A DNA stretch of 64,000 nucleotides from Cyprinodon diabolis. Taxonomy: Eukaryota > Chordata > Actinopteri > Cyprinodontiformes > Cyprinodontidae. Position 1 is the first letter of the stretch. The number at the start of each line of letters is the position of its first letter. Shown here in pieces: positions 12,645 to 22,320 of this stretch. The stretch covers positions 40,163,317-40,227,316 of the forward strand of contig CM060082.1 of assembly GCA_030533445.1 (NCBI GenBank), read 5' to 3'. The notes under the pieces are model-generated. The model saw only the letters and a program-made list of their open reading frames with translations, did no database searches and was not told where the DNA came from. Position numbers and translations under genes: made by a program.

Positions 12645-12742
12645 TGTATCTTAATCTATGATATGTATTGTGACTAACGGTTGTACTGAAACTGTAATTT
12701 CCCTCTGGGATTATTAAAGTATGTCTGATTCTGATTCTGAAC
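12645..12742 (+). mobile_element. 3' tail of an L2/Rex1-type LINE
   Basis: The block 'ctgtaatttccctctggga' followed by 'ttattaaagta' and a short run of TTCTGA units is the classic 3' end of the CR1/L2/Rex1 group of LINEs in fish. Only the terminal part is recognisable; upstream sequence does not give a coding match, so the copy is severely 5'-truncated or the upstream part has decayed. Confidence 0.7.
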
Positions 12743-13255
12743 TCCTGATGAGCTCCGTCTTTAGAGACGCCTCCTTCAGCCAAGAGTTACTCCAGAATAT
12801 CTCTGATGGTTTTCTGCTACATAATGGATTAGCTCACAGCTAGATACAAAATCTTTCTGTGACAGTAGGCTGAAGCCCTGCTTGCTGTTTCTCTTGTCTT
12901 CCAAAAATCAACCCAGTGAACAGAACCACACAGCTTAAGGTTCTGTTGACAGTTTAAGGAGGACAGAAGGATGACACAAAGAAAAGATCTGTTCCTCTTA
13001 ATAGCATCTCTCTGTCTCTGTCTGGACAGAAGCCTCCAAAGGACCTTCCCCTTCTGGATCAGGATTTAGTGTTGGCAGCTGTTTCCCAAAAGAGGAAGAC
13101 ATTATGACAATACTGTGTGCTGATTGGTCTGTAAAATTTCCTCTTCCACCAATGAGAATCTGGGACTGCTTGCTACTTGTTAAACCACTCAAGGAAGGAT
13201 AATATTATCCACTGCAGAATGCAACCGATGGCATGGATAGAGATGGAAACAGAAC
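12743..13255. other. Non-coding stretch before the DIRS relic
   Basis: No feature recognised. A minus-strand 64-codon frame (12998-13192) has no known motif. Confidence 0.5.
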
Positions 13256-13519
13256 CAGATAAAGCCATATAACCTATATGATCATGTGACCGGGACTCCA
13301 GTCCCTCGATCTTCTTGTGAGCCCAGTGACACTGAGGGGCCGAAAGCTCTGGTGGTCATCTGGGATTCATAGAACCATAGTTACATACCTGCCTACCGCC
13401 AGAGGTGAAGCATTGAAGTGCCCCAAGGGACACAAAGAGGATAGAAAATCCACAGGGCATAATCTGGCCTCAACAACAGCACCTACCTAAGCGGGACACA
13501 CGAGATGGTTGCTAAAGGA

Positions 13520-13670
13520 CTCCCTGTAGAGGATGAGGTGTGGTCATGTTCACCCAATAGAACTAAGCGAAGGTGTTCGGCACCGACCAGGAGGCTGCTT
13601 TACAGATGGACTCCAGTGGTACCCCTAGCTCAAAATGTTGAGGCCCCTTGTGGAGTGGTACCACACACCA
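13520..13670 (-). pseudogene. Tyrosine recombinase C-terminal fragment (DIRS type)
   Basis: A minus-strand segment reads HSTR (codons at 13646-13657), matching the H-x-x-R motif of tyrosine recombinases. After a frameshift it reads GVPLESICKAASWSVPNTFA, then a stop codon and FYWVN, at about 13630-13540. The SWS-x-P-x-TF-x-x-FY pattern is the usual C-terminal block of DIRS recombinases around the nucleophile tyrosine. One frameshift and one in-frame TAG mean it is dead. The plus-strand 96-codon frame at 13505-13795 over the same DNA is a shadow. Confidence 0.75.
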
Positions 13671-13849
13671 CAAGCAGGGGCCGACCCTACAAAATGTATG
13701 CCAGAGATATGGCATCTACTTTGAAAGAACATGACCTCCCTGAGGGCCAGAATGGCATAAAAAGAGGCCCTCAGTTAGTCAGACAGTCACTATAGAACAG
13801 ACATAGGCCTCCAGTGCTTTGACTGAAAACAGAGGTTCAGAAGGGGTCC

Positions 13850-14086
13850 CTACGTCAATTCAGAACAACCAATGCAGAAAGAGGCTGGCGGCCTGTGCCC
13901 CTCCTGGAGAACCCACAGGTGGGTCTGGGCAAACAGGTAGAAAAACGAAAAGGCATATTTGTGAGCTCGGGGCCAATCATAGGCTGGTGCATGGCAGCCC
14001 AGAGTAAAGTAATCGTCTGACAAGGAGAACCAGAGGGGGTATTCACTTATCCCTGGGGGCAAAGAGGTCCACCCCCGATCTCCCAA
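13850..14086 (-). pseudogene. DIRS pol fragment downstream of RNase H
   Basis: An open minus-strand stretch of 78 codons contains PLWFSLSD, then LG-x-x-A-x-x-YDWPRA and KYAF. The PL(W/F)FSL and A-x-x-WPR-x-x-x-YAFP signatures are usual in the region between RNase H and recombinase of DIRS and related elements. It directly continues the RNase H frame after a stop near 14087, so the two were once one polyprotein. Confidence 0.7.
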
Positions 14087-14089
14087 ATG

Positions 14090-14623
14090 TCAGTCTGATG
14101 TGATCCACCACCAATGGGTGAAACACCACTCAAACGGGAGAGGTGACGTGCGAGAGAGGAGGCCCCCTGGCCCTTTCTGCATACCCGGAATGTAGGCCAC
14201 CCTGAGAATGGCGAAGTGGGGTGCTGCCCATACCAGGAGCGAGTGGGTCAGGGACAGCAGCATCTGGGACCTGGATTCCCATTGATTGTTGATACAAAAG
14301 CCCCCCTTGGTGTTGCGCCAACAGACCAAAGCGTGTTTCTCCCGCATTCCCGGAAGTAAAACACAAAGTGAGAGGGCTACAGTCAGCACCTCTAGGGCAT
14401 TGATGTGTTCTCTCTGTTGTTGAGCAGACCACTCCACTTGCACCGTACGGCCCTGCCAGGTCACGCCCCAGCCTTGGGAGGAGGCATCTGCATAAACTGC
14501 CTTCCTCTGGCATGGCAGATAACCAAGAGGATGTACCCCCAATGATGTAGGACCTGTCACTCCACCAGGACAGAGAGAGAAGACAGAGAGGCACTGTGCA
14601 AATTCGTCTTTGCCTGAGTGCAC
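14090..14623 (-). pseudogene. RNase H domain of DIRS-type pol, catalytic residues lost
   Basis: The 177-codon open frame shows the RNase H order YADASSQGWGV, QQREHINALEVL, a position equivalent to the usual T-D-N, and IPGMQKGPGGLLSR. The first Asp (in YADAS) and the Glu (in NALE) are kept. The third acid is replaced: the segment reads CWRNT where D-N is normal. The fourth, normally A-D-x-LSR, reads G-G-LLSR. An intact frame with two of four catalytic acids gone points to neutral decay, not to a maintained enzyme. The frame opens where the LTR at 14634 ends, so the upstream RT is cut off. Confidence 0.82.
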
Positions 14624-14633
14624 AACAGGCGGA

Positions 14634-15362
14634 TGTCAGAGCTCAGAGTAGAAGGATCCAGTAATTTGAGTCAGGCAAAATTTTTTGATTTCTCAGAAAG
14701 TTTTATCAACACCAGAATCGTTTGAACAGCATCGGCGTCTAAGCAAGAATCTATGCAGATGGAGACAGCTGCATAGAGTGAGTAACTAACTTGATCTTAT
14801 AGTTATAGTTTGTTTCTAGAGGTAGACAATTGTTCCAGCCAACTGGCTACCAACGCAGCGCAGCAGTAGCTGCACAGCGAGTCCCAGATGCAGGTGTATC
14901 AGAACAAAGCAGACTGATGTAGGCAGTATAACCCAGAGGGCAAAGCCAAAGCTGATGACGGAGACGTGGTTTGTTGTCAAAGCCAGATGGTCAGAGATCC
15001 AGTAAGGCGGATCCAAGAATGAGTCAGGTAACAGTTCCAGGTTCCGTACACAATGGGGCTGACAATCTAGATTAGGGCGGGCAGACTCAGCGGTTGGGAA
15101 ACGGTTCTGGTTGATACACCAGCAGGCAGAGATCAGGCAGGAGTCAGAAGACTGATCAGTCAAACAGATCAGATGGGAACAGCCAGGCTCAGAGGTCGAG
15201 AGGAAGAACGGATTAGGATTAGCATTGCACTGGTGACTGGTCTAAAGGTTGGTTAAATAGAGGCTAAGGCAGGAGGATCAGATTGGTAATGAGAAGTGGG
15301 TGGCGCTAAACAGGTTTGTGAAATGAGTGATCAGACCAGGCATCAGTGCCAAGATCATGACA
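14634..15362 (-). mobile_element. Solo LTR (family B) inside the DIRS relic
   Basis: On the plus strand the block begins TGTCAG and ends CATGACA, so it reads TGTCA...TGACA in both directions, as an LTR should. On the minus strand it resembles, in the same order, the LTR-like sequence starting at 23697: CTCATTTCA, TTCTCATTACC, AGCCTCTATTTA, a run of short pyrimidine-rich words with CTGCCTG, and ATAAGATCA followed by GTTAGT-ACTCAC. The shared order across about 600 bases makes them one family. The DIRS reading frame stops at one edge and resumes in RNase H at the other. A perfect 5-bp duplication was not found (GCGGA left, GCAGG right), so the edge may have been altered or a deletion accompanied it. 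Confidence 0.72.
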
Positions 15363-15655
15363 GCAGGGGCCAGACCCAGGCTGTTTATCCACATGTCTTG
15401 CACCTGCAGTGTCCACTGCAACAACCCTAGTGTAAACCAAATCACCTGGGGAGATTGCCTGCAAAACCCCTTTGGTTGTCAGTATTCGAAAGGGCATGTC
15501 CTTCAGATATGTTTTCAGTACCCAGAGACCTAGAACTGGTCAGAGGTTCCCAGTCTTTTTTGGAACCAAGAAATATACTGAGCAAAAGCCCCGTGGATCC
15601 AGCAGGCGGAGTTCGTTGGAAAGTGCCTGTGCCATCAAAGGTTGGGTGGTGGTCA
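15363..15655 (-). pseudogene. DIRS reverse transcriptase, N-terminal piece
   Basis: Minus strand: GFCSVYFLVPKKTGNL, an in-frame TGA at about 15540, PVLGLWVLKTYLKD, MPFRILTTKGVLQAISPGD. This is the fingers region of a DIRS/Ngaro/Gypsy-like RT (family pattern S-x-Y-F-x-VPKK-x-G-x-LRP-x-LDLR...LN...PF-x-M-x-T...I-x-PGDW). The stop replaces the Arg of LRP. The catalytic palm that should follow after PGD is absent; the sequence diverges and meets the LTR at 15362. Confidence 0.78.
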
Positions 15656-16472
15656 TCCATGCTGTCTCAAGTGTTCGCAGACATTTTTGATACTGCTGAT
15701 ATACTGGCGACATGTCACATACCAACTGGATTAAAATCCTCCACTATTATCCCCATTCCCAAGAAGCCAAGGTCAACAGGACTCAATGAATTTAGACCCA
15801 TTGCCCTGACCTCTGTGGTTATGAAGTCCTTTGAGCACCTTGTGCTTTCACACATGAAAGAGATCACTGACGACCTCCTGGACCCCTTACATTTTGCCTA
15901 CAGAGCCGACGGGTCTGCAGATGATGCAGCTGATACTGTGGAGTGTTTCCACTTCCAGGGAACTATCATCTCACATGACTTAAAGAGGGAGAATGTACTT
16001 CCTGTCACAGCTGAAAAAATTCAACCTGCCAAGGACAATGATGATACACTTCCACTCATGCATTACTGAATCCATCCTCACCCACTCCATCACCATCTTG
16101 TATGCGGGTACCACCGCCAAGTACAAGGACAGACTGCAGCATGTCATCCAGTCTGCAGAGAGGGTGATTGGCTGAAATCTTCCATCTCTCCAGGATCTGT
16201 GTGCCTCCAGGATTCTCAGGCATGCAGGGAAGATTGTGGCTGATCCCTTGCACCCCAGCCACAAACTATTTCACTCACCTCCCCCTGAAAAGAGCCTGCA
16301 ATCCATCAGGACCAAAACCTTACACCACAAGAACCGTTTCTTCCAATCTGCTACCAGCCTTATCAAGAAGGCCCAGAGACCCCATGACATCAACACTACC
16401 TCTCTCCCTCCACCTTTTAGGACCAAGAAGCTACACCAATGTAGCATCTCCAGACCTCCTAAATTTGATTAA
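15656..16472 (+). pseudogene. L2-type reverse transcriptase ORF, broken
   Basis: Two overlapping frames together cover the remains: one ending at 16069 that starts in foreign sequence at 15455, and one from 15993 to 16472 with one internal stop. Fingers motifs (GLN-x-(F/Y)RP-x-ALTSV-MK) and thumb/C-terminal motifs (KFNLP, AERVIG, HP-x-H-x-LF) are present. The palm is deleted. The 204-codon open frame at 15455-16069 is therefore a chance chimera of antisense DIRS sequence and LINE, not a gene. Confidence 0.8.
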
Positions 16473-16487
16473 AACACTGTCTGCTGT

Positions 16488-16580
16488 GTATATAGTATAT
16501 GGCTATATACTACATATTGTATATAGTATATTTTACATATTATGTTGTATATAGATACATATTCTGTATATATATTGAAT
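16488..16580. repeat. TA-rich low-complexity tract with small palindromes
   Basis: Words such as GTATATAG and CTATATAC alternate and can fold back on each other. It lies in the 3' untranslated part of the L2 fragment. Confidence 0.65.
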
Positions 16581-16650
16581 GTGTCTGCACCTTCAACACC
16601 AAGTCAAATTCCTTTTAAAAGCAAAGCTACTTTGCAATAAATCTGATCCT

Positions 16651-18007
16651 CAAGCATTAGCAGGCCGACAGTCACCTCTGTGGGGTACAATGGAATCACT
16701 GGCAAAGTAGGCTCGGTCCACCTTCAGGGCTCAGAGAGGGGCGACTCAGCCAACCACACAAGGCATGAGCGTGGACCAAGCTTGATAAAGTAAAGCAAAG
16801 CTCCCTCATCATAAACACAAAAGCCTGGAGAGACGCATCCAGGAAGCTCAGAGTTGACTGATCGATTGATGGTCACTAACGCAGAAGCCAGACCCAAGAG
16901 CAGATTGGAAAGGGAATTCCCAATAAGTCCTATCCTGGCCCCCTAGTCATAGGCTTTGCAAAGCAGATCAAAGCAGAAGGCAAAGCAGAAATTAGAAAGA
17001 TAAGATAGGTCATAAGGTACAGAAGAGGTTTTCTTTTGGAAAGCTGTTAAAGCTGAACACACATTGTTGTGGCCTCTTATTTCGGAGCTGAGAGCGTAGT
17101 TTCTGCTGCTGCAATGAGCCAGAACAAAAACAAGTTCATCTCCCTCCCTCGACTGAGCTGCCTGTAATTTCAAAATGGACATTTCAACTCATCCAGCCCA
17201 CATCACAGCTCTGTCATTCATCCCTCCGACTCAGAGAAAAACATTGCATGCCTCAAACTTCCACCGCAACATGTCCTAAATATACCACCTACCCTAACAG
17301 CGCCACCACCCTGCTCTCCTGCTCTCAGCATGCTGGGCCTCTTTGTGCACTCAGGACCACAGTCTACCTCGATGTCAAACACTTGATGTAACTGTGTATT
17401 TGTTTGCAAAAATGTCCTGCGTGTCCACCCTGCAGGGTGACCCCTTCTTCTCCTCTCCAGCTCGTGTGAGAGCAGCAGAAAGGCATCCATCATCCCTTTG
17501 AGCGTTACAACTTGTTTTTGATTTGTTGGCCACAAATGTTGAGGCAGACCCCTGTGGCCAGTTTCAGAGAGGCCCCGAGCAGAGGAGGAAAGGGCCCGAC
17601 CAGGTCATCAGCAGCACACACTGAATTACAGAGACACACAGATGATAGCAGGGAGTTGCTGGTTAAACTGAGGCAACCAACACAGGAGACACCAGACTGC
17701 AGCTGTCCCCGCTAAGCTCTGCCCCTAGTGGATAGGACGGAGTTTAAACTCCTGACTGGTGAACCTTAACATCCGAGACTCAGTTATTTGCTGCAGCTTT
17801 GACAGCAGCTGAAGGTTAGTAAAGTCCACAAAGATAAGCTTCCAGATGAAAAAGAAATAGACAGAAAACATTTCAGACACATATTCAGAAGTTTGGTTTT
17901 TATTCATTGAAACCAGAGTTAGATCTTGTGGTTGTTGATTATCTGTAGAGATCAAGTGGTAATCAGCACTCTTGCTCTCCTCGTTTCTCGTGGGTCGATT
18001 CGTGTCT
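16651..18007. other. Non-coding, perhaps more DIRS sequence at 16660-16920
   Basis: After the L2 tail, the minus strand to about 16920 may be the upstream (gag or early pol) part of the interrupted DIRS element, because it lies where that part should be. No diagnostic motif was found, so this is positional inference. From 16940 to 18007 I see no gene; the minus-strand 105-codon frame at 17218-17535 has no recognised domain. Confidence 0.35.
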
Positions 18008-18020
18008 GAGAGACAGAGAC

Positions 18021-18062
<42 letters not shown>
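18008..18062. repeat. GA microsatellite
   Basis: Starts as GAGACA units and runs into pure GA repeats for over 30 bases. All purine on the plus strand. Confidence 0.95.
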
Positions 18063-18067
<5 letters not shown>

Positions 18068-20919
18068 AGCTCAGACTCAGACTGTGTGATTCTCTGCTTC
18101 TAAACAAACTGGTTGAACCTTATTATAGATGCATAGCCTGAAAAACAGCACTACAGGCCATGCCAGGCCTTGTATCTCCGAGACTTTTAAAGCCCCATAA
18201 AAGCCCAACCTGCTGGGTTGCAGCAGCAGACATTCAGATCTGCTTTAAAGAGTCTCAATGTGTCTACTGTAATGTGGATTAATTGCCTGTTGGAACAGAA
18301 GCCGTGGGGTTAGCAGCTGGAAGGGGACTGAGTTTAGGAGTGTTTATTTGGCTTTGCACCTGAACGCCTCGTTGTAAAACGGCAGTAGGAACGGCAAGTG
18401 GAGAGAGTAGAGGAGACAACCTACTGGGCTTGTCAGTGTTCGACTGTCCTTTTGGAAGGTCAGATGTCACACTCCTCAGACATGAAGAGCAGCAACTTCG
18501 ATCACCTGCTGCTCCAACAGAACCAATGTGCTTTGTTTCTGAACGTTTGCTGCTTGTTAGAATGTCACCAAATGTGCTTTTGCAGATTAAGGCCACAAGT
18601 TTACCTCAGTTCCAGTAGACGTCTCAAAGCTTCCTTGCTCCACATCCACCAGTTTAACAGAGATGAAGGAAAAAAGCCCTTTTCTTCTGCAGGTCAGCTG
18701 GACTTTCCATCATATCCACAGTGGGGGAACCTGCATAATAAGTGGGAGCAGAAAGACTGATGACAACATGTTGATGAACGAGTTGCTCACAGAGCGGAGG
18801 ATCCCTCTTCAGTTCTTCCAGTGGCCTGCATGAAGAAGCAGGAGAACTAAGGTCAGAACAGATTCATTTGTTCCAATAAAGAGCTTTGATGGTTTATTCA
18901 TTTGTCTCAGAATAATTCAGAGTTAATAGAAAAAAAGACTGAGATCACTTTTCTTCTGCAGAACCTGGAACCTTTTCGAAATCCCCTGGCTTCTCTACAT
19001 CTTCCTCATTGTTTCTCTTCTCCTCTCCTTCTGTCTGAACAACCGGAGAAGCTCATCATCCTCTGGTATCTTTCCCAAACTGGACCAGATTATTTTTGAA
19101 CCTGTGCACGGCTCAGCCTATCAGCCCATCTGGTTCCTCGTTCCTCACAATCCAGATGTTCTGTTTTTCAGTCTGAGCTCTGATCAGTCAAACCTGCACA
19201 TCCAGACACATTGACAGCCCATGCTTCCTCTCTCCTCCTTCACTCAGTAACACAGGCTTTGGAGTCCAGTAGTGTGACAGCTGGAAGTGATAAAAGCTGT
19301 TTCCTCAGTGAGCATGGAGACTCTCCAGGGAAATAAAAACATCTCTGAGGAACCAGAACCTGGGAGGTTCTGGACACTCTGTGGTTACCTTTTCGGATCA
19401 ACAAGCACAAAGTGAAGCAAAGACAGCCATCAATCTTACCTGGTGAGAAGTTTTTCACTCAGAGAAAAACACTCTGAAAAACACTCTGAGGAGCTGAGCG
19501 GTCGGCTGCTTTATCCAGATCAGGGAATAAAGCTCATCTGGAGTCAGTTTCAGGGATGTTGGAGGAATGCAGCGCTGCAGTTTGAACAAGGCTCAGAACC
19601 AATATTATTGTAGGTGATGAAGGTGGCAGAGCGTGGTAATAGAGACTCTGGAAGAACCCCATTCACAGAGGAGCAGACAGTCAACCTAACAGGCCACAGA
19701 CTTGCACACAGGCTGGTGTCTCCTCAGTCAGAGAGGGAATATGGAGCCTCTGGATCAGAGGAGCAACAGAGTCTGCTACACCTTGGTCTGACTGACTGCT
19801 GCAGTTCTTCACTCCTAAAACCCTTTGCTCTTTGTTCATGTCTCCCTAGATGGCTGACAGCAGTGATAGAGGCAGCAGAGCTTCATCACACCATTAAAGC
19901 TTCTTCCTGCTGAAGAGGTCCTACAGAATCAGTACCAGATCCATCAGAACCCCAAAGCCAGCAGTAAAGCAGACAGAACCGCTGCTGTTCTCTCTGAGCT
20001 AAGCTGCAGTGTTTATGTTTCTCTCTCCCTCCTTCTGTCTCTCTCTGCTCTCAATTTGCTTCGGCACCAAAAGTGTCCAAATTCATTACTGCTCTCATTA
20101 GATAGGCTCCCTTTAATATGAAGAGCTGAAGAACTTCCAGGCCCAACAGGAGCAAAACAGACGCAGGCCCGACCCGATGACCACTCCAAAAAAACAAAAT
20201 AACAAATTAAAATGAGATTTTTTTGGCTTGAAATATGTGGGGGGAAAAATCTGCAGTTAAAATGAGCTTGACAGGATTTCCAGAAAAAAACAGATTTTAC
20301 AAGATAATCTAAAACTTAAAACATCAAAAAAAGTAAATTAGACTGAAATTTTAAGACAACTGAGAACTTTTAGATCTTATAATCAGCTTGAAAGGACTAA
20401 AAAGGTTTCCTTCTCAAATGAAGCATCTTTCTTAAATTTTTCATGTCATATTCTGGTTTTCAGATGTATAGCAATGTTCTTAGTAACATTGTGACAATGA
20501 TTTAGATTCAGCTGCAAAACCGACCTTAAACAAGAAGAAAATTTACATTTTAAGACAAAGTGACTTAAATAATCATTTCTGACTAACGCACTGCTAAAAT
20601 AACCTGAATATAAGTGATATTTTCTTAAATTGAGTTTATTTGCCCTGAATTTAAGCAGTTTATTCTTATATGTCAATAAATATCATATTTTTTCTCATAA
20701 AATAACATGGATTTTGAACAAATTAAACATCTAGTTCTAGTCAGTAGATAAGAAAATGCAGAAGCAGGCATCGATTTGATTATATTTGGTTATTTCTAAT
20801 GTCATCAATGGACTCCATCATTTCTTGATGTGAAAAACTTTATGTTGAAAATTGATCACTTAGATTTAAATTGAAACATCTTTCCATAGTAAAACCAAGC
20901 AGAGTTTCAGGTATTATGG
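18063..20919. other. Non-coding stretch, nothing recognised
   Basis: No supportable gene. Chance open frames overlap in several frames at 18279-18760 and 19614-19913. A short triplicated ACACTCTGA motif occurs at about 19465-19490. From about 20200 the DNA is AT-rich and loosely similar in word use to the CACTG-ended MITE family, without clear ends. Confidence 0.5.
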
Positions 20920-21122
20920 AAGGCATCTCCAACCTCGGTCCCTGAGGCCCGCTGTCCTGCAGATTTTAGAGGTTTCCTTGCTCCAGCACAGCTGATTTTA
21001 ATTGAAAGCTGATTAACAGGGTTTTGCTCTACTGCAATCGTTATAACCAGCTGTGCTAAAGCAGGGAAACCTCTAAAACCTGCAGGACAGTGGGCCTCGA
21101 GGACCGAGGTTGTGGATGCCTT
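20920..21122. mobile_element. Foldback MITE with 8-bp target duplication (hAT-like)
   Basis: The 203-base unit is flanked by TATTATGG on both sides (20912-20919 and 21123-21130), a perfect 8-bp duplication as made by hAT transposases. It begins AAGGCATC and ends GATGCCTT. The two arms (about 20920-20996 and 21046-21122) are reverse complements over roughly 77 bases with about ten mismatches, leaving a loop of about 50 bases. No coding capacity. hAT is inferred from the duplication length; the end bases are not a textbook hAT end, so another 8-bp-duplicating superfamily is possible. Confidence 0.88.
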
Positions 21123-21130
21123 TATTATGG

Positions 21131-22028
21131 GATTTTGTTTCTGTATTTTCATAAATTACTTGTTTAGTTTGATACAAATGCATCCTAAATTTAAGATTCT
21201 CCTTTTTTTTAATATTTATTTGTTTTAAATCAAAATGATAATCTTTTTAGTAAGTAATCAGAAAAAGATGTTTTCAAGACTATTTTACTTCACATTTTCG
21301 AGAACCATTGTCATCAAACTAGTAGTCATTTTTCCTAAATTTATCTCATAGAGGGTTTTGACTTGTACTAAGTGTGATGAGAGGTTTTGGACTTGAAATG
21401 AGAGACTTGATAAGTTTATTGTTTCTGCAGAGCGAGCTCCTCTCATCAGAACCAGAGCTGTTCCAGCGGCGCTCCCACTGCTGCTCCACATTCAGAGGAC
21501 GGCAGCAGAAGCATGTCCAGACTGCAGCTTTTCAACAAGGAGAAGTTTTAATGAGGAGCTCCAAAGGTTCTGTTTGTTGATCCAAATACTCACCTCTGAC
21601 AGACATTCTGGCTAAAGCCAAAATTCAAACCCATCAGAGGTGCTGTGGGCTCATGGTTTTGAGTTAGAGGGAAATATGGAAATCAACACTGAGCTTTCTT
21701 GGTTAACAATCAGATTTCTTTCAAACCATCAGAGGTTTAGAATGTAAAACTGATTTTCATTGGCTGCCTGTCCTGAAAGGTCCAGAAGCCCAGATAAGCA
21801 TCTGTATTTGTCTTTGAAATGGAGCTCAGACTTCATTTCTTCAGCTGCGTTCAGGTCAGAGAGGCAGGCTGCAGCTCAGTCATTACTGGCTGCTTTGGAC
21901 GCTGTTTCCACCTCAATGAACAAACGCCTTCAGGCACTAGGAAAAAGGTTTCAGAGAGGGGGATGTTGGACCCAAAAACACTGAGAAGGAAAGCTGCTGG
22001 GCTACAGAGGGGAGAATGTTCAGGGCTG
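21131..22028. other. Non-coding stretch, nothing recognised
   Basis: AT-rich to about 21300, then mixed. No gene or repeat recognised. Confidence 0.5.
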
Positions 22029-22320
22029 CACTGAAAGAAATCGAAATCTAGAAAGGTCATTTTTTTTCTTAATACAACTCCATTTGTTCTTGAATTTAGG
22101 ACGTAAAAGCCACATTTACCTATAGAACAAGAAAATTAACATTTAAAATAAGAAAATACAACTGCAGTGTTTTATTTCAAGACCATATTATCTAATTATC
22201 TTAATCTAAAAGTAAAAAGACTCATTCAATTGGCAAATAATCCTTTTTACCTGCTCAAATTAAGGATAAATACACTTAATTTAAGAAATCTTTACTTATT
22301 TCTAGATTGTTTTTCCAGTG
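22029..22320. mobile_element. CACTG-ended MITE, copy 1
   Basis: Begins CACTGAAAGAAA and ends TTTTTCCAGTG; just inside both ends lies CTAG in an A/T-rich context (AAATCTAG left, CTAGATTG right). The interior is rich in TTAAATTAAG-like words and partly self-complementary. It is the reverse-complement relative of the copies at 62939-63171 and 63388-63682: the plus-strand peptide of copy 1 from about 22167 and the minus-strand peptide of the last copy from about 63541 share the pattern YFK-ILSNYL-L-VK-L, YLLKLR-NTLN, DCF-SVK. These peptides are chance frames through the repeat and only show the homology. No certain target duplication. Confidence 0.75.

Larger units (their letters stand above)
13256..15655 (-). 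mobile_element. DIRS-type tyrosine-recombinase retroelement, broken and interrupted
   Basis: On the minus strand, going from high to low coordinate, pieces occur in DIRS order: the N-terminal part of reverse transcriptase (about 15655-15363), then RNase H (14623-14110), the RT-RNase H tail domain (14086-13850), and the C-terminal part of a tyrosine recombinase (about 13670-13520). A GC-richer non-coding tail follows down to about 13256. A solo LTR (14634-15362) sits where the RT core should be, and the core itself is missing. The tyrosine recombinase separates it from Gypsy and Copia elements, which use DDE integrases. Exact ends and any inverted or split repeats of the element were not resolved. 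Confidence 0.8.
15656..16650 (+). mobile_element. 5'-truncated L2-clade LINE with internal deletion
   Basis: Plus-strand coding remains of an L2/CR1-group LINE: MLSQVFADIFDT, then PIPKKPRSTGLNEFRPIALT, MKSFEHLVLSHMK and DPLHFAYRAD up to about 15926, the region before the RT core. A deletion then joins it to GTIISHDLK from the end of RT, so the FADD catalytic stretch is gone. After a frameshift near 15990 the C-terminal domain continues (FLSQLKKFNLP, SAERVIG, a TGA at 16173-16175, then DPLHPSHKLF). The 3' end carries CAATAAATCTGATCCT, the usual tail of fish L2 elements. It abuts the DIRS fragment at about 15655, so it probably inserted into it. Confidence 0.82.

Noticed and set aside
13505..13795. 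96-codon plus-strand frame
   Set aside because: The opposite strand carries the DIRS recombinase motifs over the same DNA, so this frame is a shadow.
18008..18062. CRISPR-like array
   Set aside because: It is a pure GA microsatellite without spacers; no CRISPR array is expected or seen in this genome type.
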